Assembly (NCBI RefSeq): GCF_001522545.3
Contig: NC_031768.1
Coordinates: 82,555,769-82,619,768 of the forward strand
DNA from: Parus major
Taxonomy: Eukaryota > Chordata > Aves > Passeriformes > Paridae
DNA: 64,000 nucleotides
Reading direction: 5' to 3'
In this document: piece after piece, positions 37,536 through 48,394 of the stretch
How positions within the stretch are numbered: position 1 is the stretch's first letter
Layout: each line of letters starts with the position of its first letter
Program-made: the position numbers and the translations under genes
Notes under the pieces: model-generated
Told to the model about the DNA's origin: nothing
Seen by the model: only the letters and a program-made list of their open reading frames with translations
Database searches by the model: none

Positions 37536-37539
37536 GTGT

Positions 37540-37745
37540 TCACATCCTTAGTCCATGGTGTATTTGCAGGAGACCTAAAGTTAAACTGCTTTTTTGCATT
37601 TAAAATCACATTCTGCATTTTACTGACAGCAGCTTTAATTGGAAAAGCTTCAGCTTTTATCCTAGCTGATATTATTTTCCCTCTAAGATGGATACATTTT
37701 GCAATTAATTTTTCTCTGCGGAATGTATTATGGGGTAAGTAATAA
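37540..37745. promoter_or_regulatory. Candidate conserved non-coding element, speculative
   Basis: The sequence is unusually complex for this region and lacks simple repeats. It has several homeodomain-type TAATTG/CAATTA cores (TTTAATTGGAAAAG near 37635, GCAATTAATTTTT near 37701) and an AAGCTTCAGCTTTTATCC stretch. The overlapping 151-codon antisense frame fits a stop-poor patch. This is an impression only and no alignment is available. Confidence 0.2.
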
Positions 37746-40700
37746 TTAAACAAACCTTAATAGCTCCTTCCCATATGCAAAGGCAAAAATCACTAGTGGT
37801 AGATTCTGAACTGAGCGGTTTCATTTGTATCATTCTGTACAGATTAATTTCATTTCTGCTGTGAGTTTTTCAGTGAACAGAAATATTTCCTATGTATTTT
37901 GGCCCTATAAGTGGAACAACTACGAATGTGATTTCATTTCAGCAGTTGTGTATAAGATTTTTTCAGCACAGGTCTTAAGAATCCAACAGCAGGTATGCAG
38001 CATATATGGAAAAAACAGTTTTTGGCTTCTGTGTTTTAAATTCATCCAAAAATTAATTCTGTTAAGGGCAATGGACAATATAATTCCATATTTTTTTTGC
38101 AGCAGAGGGGAAAGAATATTTCTCATTTTATACCATGTTTGAATTCTAAACTCATGCACAAAGAGACCTTCAATTTATCTAAGGGCAGTAATGACATGGA
38201 GTAAATAGAATGAAACAATTGCCTATGGAAGTCCAATTGCATATTAAGAAATATCCCATATTAAGAAATGAATCCCCACACACTAAGGATATCTTTAGCT
38301 CTTCTTATTCCAAAATTAACCCAATGAAGTAATTTTTATACAATACCTCACTTGTGGGGCAAGATATGTTTAAATTATATGCACCAAGTATTTCCCTGGT
38401 GGAGAACTCAGAATTGTGGCACACATTCAGCAAAATATTTGTGCTTATGTCCAACTTCGAGCCAGCAAATATTTGTATTGCTCTCACATTTGAATTAAAT
38501 TTGTGCTAAAAAGTGTTGTTAGTAGGAGTCCTAACAAGCAGCATTTCCAATGAAGTCATTGCACATCAAGGCCTTTATTTTCAGAATCTGAAATTGGGCA
38601 TATAAAAACAGAGGCTTAGGATATCTGTTTTTCCCCTCAAAATATTATGTATTACACTTATTATGAATATATATATGTATATAACATATATTACATAGGC
38701 AGAAATAATCTATATTTAAAAAAGTTTAGATATACTGTCATATGCTTGTGGGCACCCTTTAACAGTTACCTCCCAATTGTAGAAGGCTAGACCCAAAATT
38801 CTGCAAATTTACCTTTATGAGATTCTAAATTATTTTTCTTAAAGACCCTCATCATGCAATTATTAATGTCTAATCAGAAAATGGTCTGAATAGTTCCTCA
38901 GCACTGTGCAATATTAATGCTCTGTGCCATGACAATGAACTGGGTGCTACAGACATAGCCAGTGTTTAATTAGGAGGACTTGTTTTGGCTCCACTGTTTC
39001 TGTAGACTGAAAAATTCATCATTACAGTGAGACTGAATTTTATGGCTGACTTGAGAGTGAAATTGGTGGATGAATAGGCTGTCTCACATTTCATTTATCT
39101 TTTCAATCTAGGCCAAAAGAAGGAATCCCATTTCCTTTAACGTGCTCTCAGTCTTCACTTTGATATAGACATCTGCCCAATAACAAAACACATCACTTGG
39201 AGCTTGATGCTAGACCCTAAAATATCATAATTGTTCATTTTCTCTTCTCTGATTTATCTTCATTTTGTCACAGAGAGGCAACCATTATGAACGCTCTGGT
39301 TTTATGATGCATCCAGACAGTTTTCTGAATTTATTGATTTTGATCACTCTTAACTGTACTACAACCCCCATTTTACTATTATTGTGTTGACACTTACAAT
39401 TTCATACTCCATAAAACATTTGACAGTGTAGCATTTTTACACACTCTTATGATACATCCTTCCTGCTATTAATATACACAGAAACATCAGTACACAGGGT
39501 GGAAATATCTTTCCCTTCCCAAATACCAAGTTCAAAAATTTATTTTTAGAGATTATTTTAAGCAAACTAGAACAACAAATTATGTATGAAAAGATGCATC
39601 AGATTTTTTGTTTGTGGTGGCTTTAACACTGAAAATTCAAGTTACCAATGTGGAACAAATAGGGTGAGTAACTGAAAAATTACTTAAAATCATAAAAGAG
39701 ATCCTTGATGACTGGGAGAGAAAAATCATTCTCAGGTCCCAGCATTATTCGCCTTCTCTCCCCTAAGCACATCACTCCTTGCTGACATTGTTCTGGCCAT
39801 TTGATGAAAAAAACATGTTGAGACCAAACACTTTCTCTGTAACCCTTATCTCCTCTCTTTCACTTTAATCCTACTCTTAACTTTTGCAAACCAATTTTCA
39901 AAGGCACCTACCTGCAAACACAACACAGAGAGCTAGAAAAGATATACTCTCTAGGCAGATCATCATCTGAAATCATTAAACTGCTTTGCTTGATGGGGAT
40001 CTTTTTGTCCCACTCCCATAATTCAGGATTTATATCTTCCCAGTCCTCCCCTAAAAGAAACTTTTCCAACAACACGTCTGCCACATTTTTAGCAAACCAA
40101 ATAATCTGGTTTAAGCAAATACTTCCAAAATAAACAACTTTTTATTTTTTAGTGGAACATTCAGAGCAGTAATTGTCTGTTTCAGACTCCATGAGCATCA
40201 ACAGCCACCAGATTTATATTGTATTAACATCCCATTAGCTTCAATTGTAAATTATTTTCTTTTTTTTTTTTTAGAAATTATGTGCTCTGAGTAATAAGTG
40301 AATTCAAATAACTACTATAGAACAAAATGTAATTATGGAACAGGATTTGCAGTAGTCAACAAATTGCACTGCTCATTCCCTCTTCTTTGCAACCTGTCTT
40401 GCTTTTACCCTTGATTAAAGTGGAGACAACCCTATTCCATTTTCAATAACCCTATAGGAACAGCAAGATCAGAGTCAGCACATCATGTAGCTAAGCTTAC
40501 TTGTATGTCGGCAGAGGATGCTGATGTTAAATCTAAAGTGAGCTGTGAGGAGGTCAAATACCAAATTCAAAATTTGGGATAGGGGTTCATGTCCATCCTG
40601 CGACCTAACTGAAAATCAAATTCCAGGAAAGCATTTCTGACTTTTGGGTCATATGTTTTACTCAAGTGGATATCTGAACTTAATTAAATTGCATGCTGAC

Positions 40701-42519
40701 TTGCAAAATTGAAAAAAAATTAAGATGATGATGATGAATATTATTAATATGATTACTATTTTTACTATTATTTTAACTGCTATTAAAATTTGATGACTGA
40801 CCTTTGCTTGTCAACTTCATGATTAACTGAGGTTTACCCACGTAGGATTGATACTTTCATAAATAGTCAGAGATTACGCATGGTATTTCCAAAATCCACT
40901 AAATATTTTTATTCATCATTGGGTAGTTTCAGGAACTGTGCAAAGAGATTAGATTGAAAAAAAAAAGGTTATTTACTGACTTTTTCTCAGGACAAAATTG
41001 ATTACTAGCCAAAGAATATTCAAACTGAATTAAAGACAGTTTGTTTATATAGTCATTATTTAAAAGTTACAGATTATGAAAGGCAACACAGCAGTAGGAT
41101 TTCTTGAATCTCACTGGTCTATTTAGAGCATCTCCTCTCTATACAGAAAATGATATTGCACAGAGATTAGACACCTGAAAGTCTGACAAAGAGTAAGAGA
41201 AGAAAAGTAGTAAAGAACAGATCAGACTAAAGGCCAAATCTCCATCTTTCTTAGGTACCCAGTATTTCATTTGCGTTCTTTAGCCAAATTTTGAAGAAAA
41301 TATATTTCTATCAAAGTCCATGACAGTTAGTGTGGGGGGGTGGGGGTTGGAAAAGAAGAAAAAAGAACAAAAGACATTCACCCAGTCAGGCTCCTTTTTT
41401 GTGTCTTCCTGTGGTGACCATGAGATATCCATTTGGCCAATCAATGAAAATCCAGCAAGAAATGAACACTGAAACCTGGTTTTGCATATCACCATTTGGA
41501 CTAAAGAAACCTCATGTTATTGTTTGTTCCTTTTCCCAGCAGATTACAAAGGCTATACACATTAGAGATGGCTAGTATATCCTTGGGCATAAATAATTTT
41601 TATTTTAATGTTTGAACTAGAATTTTCTGATTTTCTCAAGTGTCCTTGAGAAATATGTAGCCACCTTAGCAGGGAAGAGAAATATGTTGTCAGAAGTTTT
41701 ACATTTAGGGCTCAGCTCCTAAATAGGATTTTTATTTTGGTGTGCATGTGGTGGCTGAAACAACTTAAAGTTTGCTTTCCAGGTGTGGTATCTGTTAACC
41801 TGAATGCAGGTGTATCTAGATGCAGTCTGGAGGTGAAAGAGCTTTGCTTACTTGGCATAGGTTTACTTATTGACCAGAAACCAACAAAAGTAAATGTTTC
41901 TGCCAGCCCATCAATTTTATTCCAAAGAGGTTTCCTTTACTTTTAGCTTGGTAATATAGGGGAAGAGCATGAGTGTGCATATTTTACAGAAAGATCAAAC
42001 TTTCCCTTACCAATAACCCCACTTTGCATGAACTTTAACCTTGCATGGAATATTTCCTTTGTCTAAGGAAAATCTATTTTTTTGTAATATTTCCATCTCC
42101 AGATATTTCATCTATTATTCCAAAGCTTTGTAACACACTTAATATACCAAATAACTATACTGGTACACTTTCAGTATGCACTTAAGAATAATACACAATG
42201 CACACTCGAGTGCCTCCCTTGAACTTTTATGTATTTTTTTTTATATGGATTGCCAGTGTAGCAAATTCAAGCCTGAAGCACATTTCTATTGTTGATTGCA
42301 AGCATATTCTGTAAGTAGAAAAAAAAAAACCCTCAAAATAAAATGTCGTAGATTTCTCATTACTGATAACCAAAATATCTTTGGGTCAAAGACAAATCTT
42401 GGATGTGTTTTCACCACTAACAATTGCTCTTTAGCACCAGAAGCAGTTGAATATATTGAATTTATAGTGCAACATTCACACTGTCTGCCTTCTCATCCCT
42501 GGCTCTTGTAATTTAAGGG
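37746..42519. other. Unique non-coding DNA, no gene recognised
   Basis: Simple-sequence items are an AT-dinucleotide-like tract (38661-38695), a T run at 40258-40272, an (ATG/ATT)-rich stretch (40723-40797) and a G run (41333-41346). The stretch 38890-39480 is also complex and repeat-free. No coding frame stands out. Confidence 0.5.
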
Positions 42520-43060
42520 CAAGTCATTATTCTCCAGTGAGTCTTCTGTCAGAGCATTGTGAAAGCTTTCAAAGGCATCATTTAAACAGGGCATCCATCA
42601 CACCCCGTCAGGCTCCTTAGCCTGGTGAGGATTTTTACACTGTTGTGCCTAGGATGTAAACAAAGATAATGCATTTGATTTTTTTCTATTGATCCTCTTT
42701 GCTGTGAGAGCAGCCTTCCAAAGAGGGCCTTCCAAATCTGAACAGCCTGCCAGAGCACTTCTGCATCTGTCAGGCAAGGGAGTCTCTTTCCTTCCAGTCT
42801 TTTCTATCTGATTGCTAATATATTTTTGTGTGTGTCTGGCTCTGTAGTGATTAATGATAGGTCAGGATTAGGCAGTAACCTGATATTACTCAGCTCAAAT
42901 ACAGGAGAAAAGTTCTCTGGCTGGTGTGACTGTCACAGGAGTCTCCCTGAAAGGTCATTTATAACATTTATCCAAGCGGGGATGGAGTGATCTGGAAATT
43001 GTTAGCTTCATGAATCCTATGCTTTGACTTTTAATGTGAAATTCTAGGAACAAAGGTGGC
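42520..43060. promoter_or_regulatory. Candidate enhancer-like conserved element, speculative
   Basis: This stretch is repeat-free and less AT-rich. It contains a perfect forkhead-type core TGTAAACA at 42655-42662 running straight into AAGATAATGCATTTGAT. There is also a TCF-like CTTTCAAAGG near 42567 and a homeodomain-like GATTAATGATAGG near 42849. Motif density of this type is seen in vertebrate developmental enhancers, but each motif is short and conservation is untested. Confidence 0.25.
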
Positions 43061-43425
43061 TTTCTCTTGGTTAAAATCTTCTCAGCCCTATCAGACAGTT
43101 CATAAGAACACAGTTTATATGAGCAGTAAAGATATTTGTTTCCTTTGAAAATGAGTTCTCTTGATTTTTCTCTCACTGCTCTTGCAATGGCAATAGGAGT
43201 AGAAAACCTGAGCAACTCAGCAACTTGTAATTCAAACATACTGCACATAGTTTCAAAATTATGCTAGTCAACAAATAAAGCCTGCTGAAATATTCTGAGC
43301 TTGTATGACTATGAAATCAAATAAGAGCTACATATTTATACACTAAAGTACAAGCACTGTTGTGGTATGGGGTGATGTTTTGGCCTCATATATGCTTAGT
43401 GCTGTTTTTTTGACTTACCATGTTG
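43061..43425. other. Unique non-coding DNA
   Basis: The 97-codon antisense frame at 42955-43248 has no domain features. Nothing else was identified. Confidence 0.5.
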
Positions 43426-43493
43426 GTCCGGTCCCTCAGCTGGTATAAATCAGTGCAGTTGCACTCATGTCAGTGAAGCTAGACTGACTTACC
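43426..43493. repeat. MITE-like palindromic repeat fossil (second family)
   Basis: GGTCCGGTCCCTCAGCTGG, TATAAATCAGTGCAGTTGCA and GTCAGTGAAGCTAGACTGACTTACC follow a palindromic repeat I recall from turtles, crocodiles and birds (CCTCAGCTGGTGTAAATCAGC...GCTGATTTACACCAGCTGAGG). The left arm is well kept and the right arm is decayed. Confidence 0.5.
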
Positions 43494-44929
43494 TTTCTTG
43501 TAAATATTTTCTGTCATTGTACTAGCTTTCTTAATTGAGTGTGTTTTAATGTATTTTTATGCATTTGATATATTTTAATGTTTCAACTTTGGAAAAAGCA
43601 TTGGGCAAATATCTTGGATAAACATATTCCAATTACAGTATTGTTTTTCCTTCCCCTTCAAGTAGTCTCATTAAAATATTTAGATGGGGCTAGACCCAGG
43701 GAAGCTTTGGGGAAGAATTCAGTCATAAAAATGCAAAGCTTCTCTTAATAACTCAGATGTTACACAGGACGGTGTTATAAGCCACAGGGAGAGGTTTTGT
43801 TTTCCAGCATATAAGTGTATTTGAAGGGCTAAAATTTATTTTTGTAGATGTATAGAACATAGTAACTCTAGAAAATTTTAGCAAATTGAGTGTGGTATAT
43901 CAAATGAAATGACTAGGAAAACCAGTCTGGTGTTTTCTCACTCTAGGTTCCTTGATTTTGTAATTCTGCATGTATTGAGCAGAGAAAAAGAGATGCAGAT
44001 TTTGCCATCTTTACTTCCCATTAGTGAGCACTCACTGAGGTTAATTTTGATACTTATTCTTGAATGTTTTATTGATATCAAATTTCACAGCTGAGGTTTA
44101 AAAACTAGCATCAAACAGGTTCTTACCCTGTTATGTTTGATCTTGAATTTCCTACAATTTATCTATATGCAACATCAAAACATCACAAATACATAAAATG
44201 TGGATGATAAAGGAAAAAAAGCTTTGCATAAAATTCAGAAAACACATAGTCTGTGTCCTTCCATCTTCATTGTCCTCAAATGTTCATTCTTGTAATATGT
44301 ACCTTCTTAGATTTTAGCAGCATTTCAATGGAATTTTAATGTAAAAAATGGACATAGAAGAGGCCTTACATCTCCTTTAAACATCACATTACTCTGCTCC
44401 CAGTGGAGATTAAAATGTAACACCCTCAGTGTAGGGCATGGTTTGTTGTTGAGAACAAATGCTGAGGATATATCATAATATATTGATATCATATTATCAA
44501 TAACAAAACAGTTTGTAGCTGTTAGCAAGCTAGAAGCACTGTACTGTGTATGAGTTTTTATAGGGAGAATGTCACGGCACATAGATAGGAATCCATTATC
44601 CTGCTCTTGTTAATGTTCTGAGTGGGAGTAAGGAGCAACAGAAATGTTTCTTTTGCTACAGAAATCCTTTTGACAAAATCTGTAGCAAGGATTCTCTCAG
44701 TAAAGACATACAACTCCCAACAAGAATGAAAACAAAGTGAAAAAGTGGCAGAATATTTCATAGGTTAGAGAAACAAAGAAATATAAGATATAAAAGTTAA
44801 AAAAAAATAAAAAATTAAATTGTCCTACTGAGCTTCCTGTGAGTTGCAGCCAGGCTGTCTCACTCTATTCTCTGCAGGTCTTATTCTCAGATGGTATGTA
44901 GGTAATGACACTCTGCTTTCTCTTCCACT
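43494..44929. other. Unique non-coding DNA, no gene recognised
   Basis: AT-rich sequence with an A-rich run at 44800-44818. Antisense frames at 44325-44582 and 44558-44761 have no domain. Nothing else was identified. Confidence 0.55.
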
Positions 44930-45228
44930 ATTGACAGCTGAGGATTCTGTGTGGGAGTCTCTAGTGGAGTTTAGAACCCTTTTGGCAGTGGGGAGGGTGC
45001 TCAGCATGAACTTCAGAAGAGCAGAATTTGACCTCTTAAGGGATTTTCTTGGTAGAATACATGGGATAAAGCCCTAGGTGGAAAGTGCTGGAGAGATCTG
45101 GTTGATGTTCAAGGATAGCCTCCTCCTAGCTCAGGAGCAATGCGTACCAACAAAGAGGATGTCAGCCAAAAATGATCTTAAAAAGCTCTTCCAACCTTTA
45201 TGATTCTGTTCTATGATTCTAATGTCCA
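44930..45228 (+). mobile_element. CR1 LINE with internal deletion (ORF2 linker joined to 3' tail)
   Basis: Within the plus-strand frame ending at 45077, residues FRRAEFDLLRDFLGRI (about 45011-45060) match the CR1 ORF2 segment between endonuclease and RT (usual form FRRADFGLFRDLLGRVPW). The following bases (GGATAAAGCCCTAGGTGG, TTCAAGGATAGCCTCCTCC, AGCTCAGGAGCAATGCGTACC, AACAAAGAGGATGTCAGCC) continue that segment. At about 45170 it switches directly to a 3' end: GATCTTAAAAAGCTCTTCC, then ATGATTCTGTTCTATGATTC. The whole RT domain and most of the 3' region are missing. The element is dead. Confidence 0.88.
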
Positions 45229-48200
45229 TTGATGCAAAGTCTAAAAATACATCCAGGATTGTTCCACAAAAAGTTGGGTGTCGGCTTGAGTTGCTTACAT
45301 GACGAATTGCCACCACTCTTATAATTTTATATAGTTAAAGTGTATGGGTAGGTACCTTCAGCAGGCAATTATAATCTTAACAGATTTCATTGCCCTCTAG
45401 AGAAACTAGAAATTTTACTTATCAATTGCTTATGAACGGAACCTATAGCAATTAATCTCCTTAGATATGTGACTAAAAGCTAAATAGTTTGAATCTGTGC
45501 AAGAAAAACTTTTGGAACTTTTAGGTACTGACTTTGCATAAATTAGACCATGATACACATCTGTCTTGGACTTGGGACCAATGTGACAGCCCTCAAAGTC
45601 AGCTCCTACTTTTCCAGCTGAATGAGTTCAGCCAAAATAATTTAGATGTGTTTCTAGAGAGAAAGAAAACAGTTTACATTGACACAGGTGAGCCATTTTT
45701 TTTTTCTATATCTGCATTTTCACAGAGTTAAATTCTGAATTCAAAGGAACTTGGAATAAGAAGAAGCAATGAAACATCTTTGAGTAAGATGCCATCAAAG
45801 CCAAGGGACGCTGAATTGGAGCTTCAGAGAGCTTTGAATCAAGATTGTTTGGCTACAGCGGCGTCTTGTAATTGTCTTGAGATGGAATCTGCTTTGTCTC
45901 ATCACCTGATAGCCAGACAATCAAGGTGGCTCCTCAGGATGGTGCAAACAGATAAGAGCTCCTTTGCCCATGCTGTAAAGCATCTACAGTGTAAGAGCTA
46001 TATGTTAGTATATTTCTGGGTCTGCATTAATAAGCCCTACTTCCCCAGAGGACTCTAAGCAGCTTGAAATCCAAATAATTTTTAAAATACAAGAGGTAAT
46101 ACTGGGTGTGATATCTATGCAACTGACCTTTTTCCTGGAGAAAGAGGGTGAAACCAACCTGTGGAAAGAGTATTTTTAACCAGGCTAAGAGAGTAACTTG
46201 ATTTATTTTAAATTTTATAGCAAGTACTCATATAAAATATTTTGTTTACAGTTCCACCCCATAAGGAGCAAGGTGATGAGACGTATGTTATCTCCAAACA
46301 TTCATAAAGAAGTTATTATTACCCAGCAGTAAAAGGCTCAAACATGACCAGCATTGAAATGCAGCTATTAACAGTCATATATTGTACTTACTGCTTTGTT
46401 CTTCCCTTGCCATAGGCACCAGTAAATAAATCTCAGAAATTAGAGGTGGAAAAGATCTACTGCGTGTTCAAAGATAGCTTAAGTTGATGTGGTGTGAAAG
46501 AGGACGAAGAAATAGATTCTGTTCTTAAAAAATAGTTTGATAGGGAAGAAGATATAAGATCAACTCCCTCCTCACCATAAAAGTTAATCACATATACAAC
46601 ACAAGCAGACACTTGCACATTTTTGTTGCCTCTGAACTTGTAGGCAATATCCCTGGTACAGCCTTAATGATCAATGAAGAAGACTTCTGCTGTAAAAGTT
46701 AACACAAATATGGGTAAAAACCCAGAGGGACTGGGGATGCAGAGTGCTTTTCTGAAAGAAAACAAGTAAACCTTAAAGCTGGAGAGGTGATCTATAACAT
46801 TTTATGCCACAGTATAGCATAGTTAGCATGCTGCAGCCATCCAGAGTTAGGAAGAAGCTATGTGCTCCACTTTAGTGGCACGGTACACAAGTAACCTTTA
46901 ATAAGGTATCCTTCAAAAGTATTAATATTTTTTTCCTTTAGGAATAATGCTGGAACTACTTTAATAAAGGCTTGGGAAAGCAAAAGCAAGTGCAATAAAG
47001 GGAGGCAGAGGTAGCTGAGAAGTTGAATAGCAGAGTATCTTTCCTCCAGAAGAAAACGGGAGCTGATGTGAGTAATGTGGAAAGGGGAGCAGGAGGAAAA
47101 TTCACTCACTTCCTCACAGCTGCTAGAGAATTTGGGGCGCAGCTCAGCTGTAGAGTTCCAGGAGGGCAATAAAGCAAAGAGGAACAACCCAATGTAACTG
47201 AATCTTGAGGAAAAGTAACATAATTTTTGGATAATAGTAGGGTTAGAGAAAAGCCTAAAATCTACCCATAGCAGTATCCATGTGACACTACTTGAAAAAA
47301 TGCAGAATGTCCTTTGCATAAAGAAATAACACTTCCACTACATCTCTCTGCTGTCATTTCAAAGCATGGAGTATATGAGTACTGTCTCTCTAATATTCAA
47401 CGAGACAAAGTTTCTCTGCAGCTAAATATATACTTGTCTGGAACAGCTGAACATCTGAGCATAGGGAAGAATCAAAAGAACAAAAAAAAAAAAAAAAAGG
47501 TGGAGGACTAACCTAAGTAGGATTTATACATGCAGATATGGATGTCTAAACTTAAGCTGCTTGTCTAGAAAGTCTTTATAGTCATTAGAGAGAATTAGGC
47601 ACCTTGGAGATATGACTCAGCTCTTTCTGAGGTAAATGTAAAAAATAGCTGGAATGAACAATGCTCCACAAAATCTTCTGTCTTTCTTCTGCCAATAAAA
47701 AGAATCTAGGGAAATAAATTTATGAAGACAAACACAGACATCTGTAAACATCTAAGTCTGTAACACACTGATTCTTGCTCAAGCCTTTATGAATCAAAGT
47801 CACAGATAAGAACAGAGTCCAACTTTCCATCCACTGAGCCTTTCAGTTGGCATCATTCTCTTTTATGCTTCTGTTAAGGATTATTATTCTAGGCTATTCA
47901 AAGTAGAAAGTAGAGCAGCAAAAAAAAAGTTTAAATAATGATTTTAGACTGATGGATATGTAAAGGAAATTTAATTGAGATTTTTTTCATTTCTACTTCT
48001 ACCAATCTATGTTATTACTGGAACATTTTGCTCTATCAGACTTGGAAAATGGGTTTTCTTTCTGACAAAGATGTAATATTTTCTAGGCTTTGGTACAAAA
48101 TGCATTGACCTCTGAATAGCACTCTTTGTATTTTTTGTAACTCTGATCAATCTGGAAAAAATAATCTAGAATAAAATTCATTTTTCTGCAAAGACAAAGA

Positions 48201-48330
48201 AAAATCTTTTCTACTGCTTCAATATATTTCCATACCAATATAATTTATACAAATAAGGAGCCTATTTACTGCTTACAGAAATTAGAAAAGGTTTTCTGGG
48301 CCTTTCATTGTAATTTGGATCCACTCTGTG
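45229..48330. other. Unique non-coding DNA, no gene recognised
   Basis: A 153-codon antisense frame (46858-47319) is Ser-, Leu- and Phe-rich with hydrophobic stretches but no recognisable family. A 17-base A run lies at 47482-47498. I see nothing that makes the preceding sequence a processed pseudogene. Confidence 0.5.
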
Positions 48331-48394
48331 GGTCCAATCCATCTTCTGTTAAACTAATTGGAATGAATCCTTTTGAGTGAGAATTGGATCAGAC
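48331..48394. repeat. MITE-like palindromic repeat fossil
   Basis: GGTCCAATCCATCTTCTG, TTGGAATGAATCC and GAGAATTGGATCAGAC form an imperfect palindrome with TCCAATCC/AATTGGATC-type ends. They parallel the 'CCAATCCTGCTCCCATTGAAGTCAATGGGAA...GAATTGGATCAGG' repeat of reptile and bird DNA. Confidence 0.45.

Noticed and set aside
37298..37753. 151-codon antisense open frame
   Set aside because: No domain, signal peptide or membrane segment, and no splice context. More likely a stop-poor patch, possibly regulatory DNA.
46858..47319. 153-codon antisense open frame
   Set aside because: Hydrophobic, Ser/Leu/Phe-rich composition expected from reading purine-rich DNA backwards. It has no domain, no family match I know and no exon context.
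47300..47498. Processed pseudogene ending in poly(A) at 47482-47498
   Set aside because: No protein-like sequence or flanking target duplication upstream of the A run, and processed pseudogenes are uncommon in birds.
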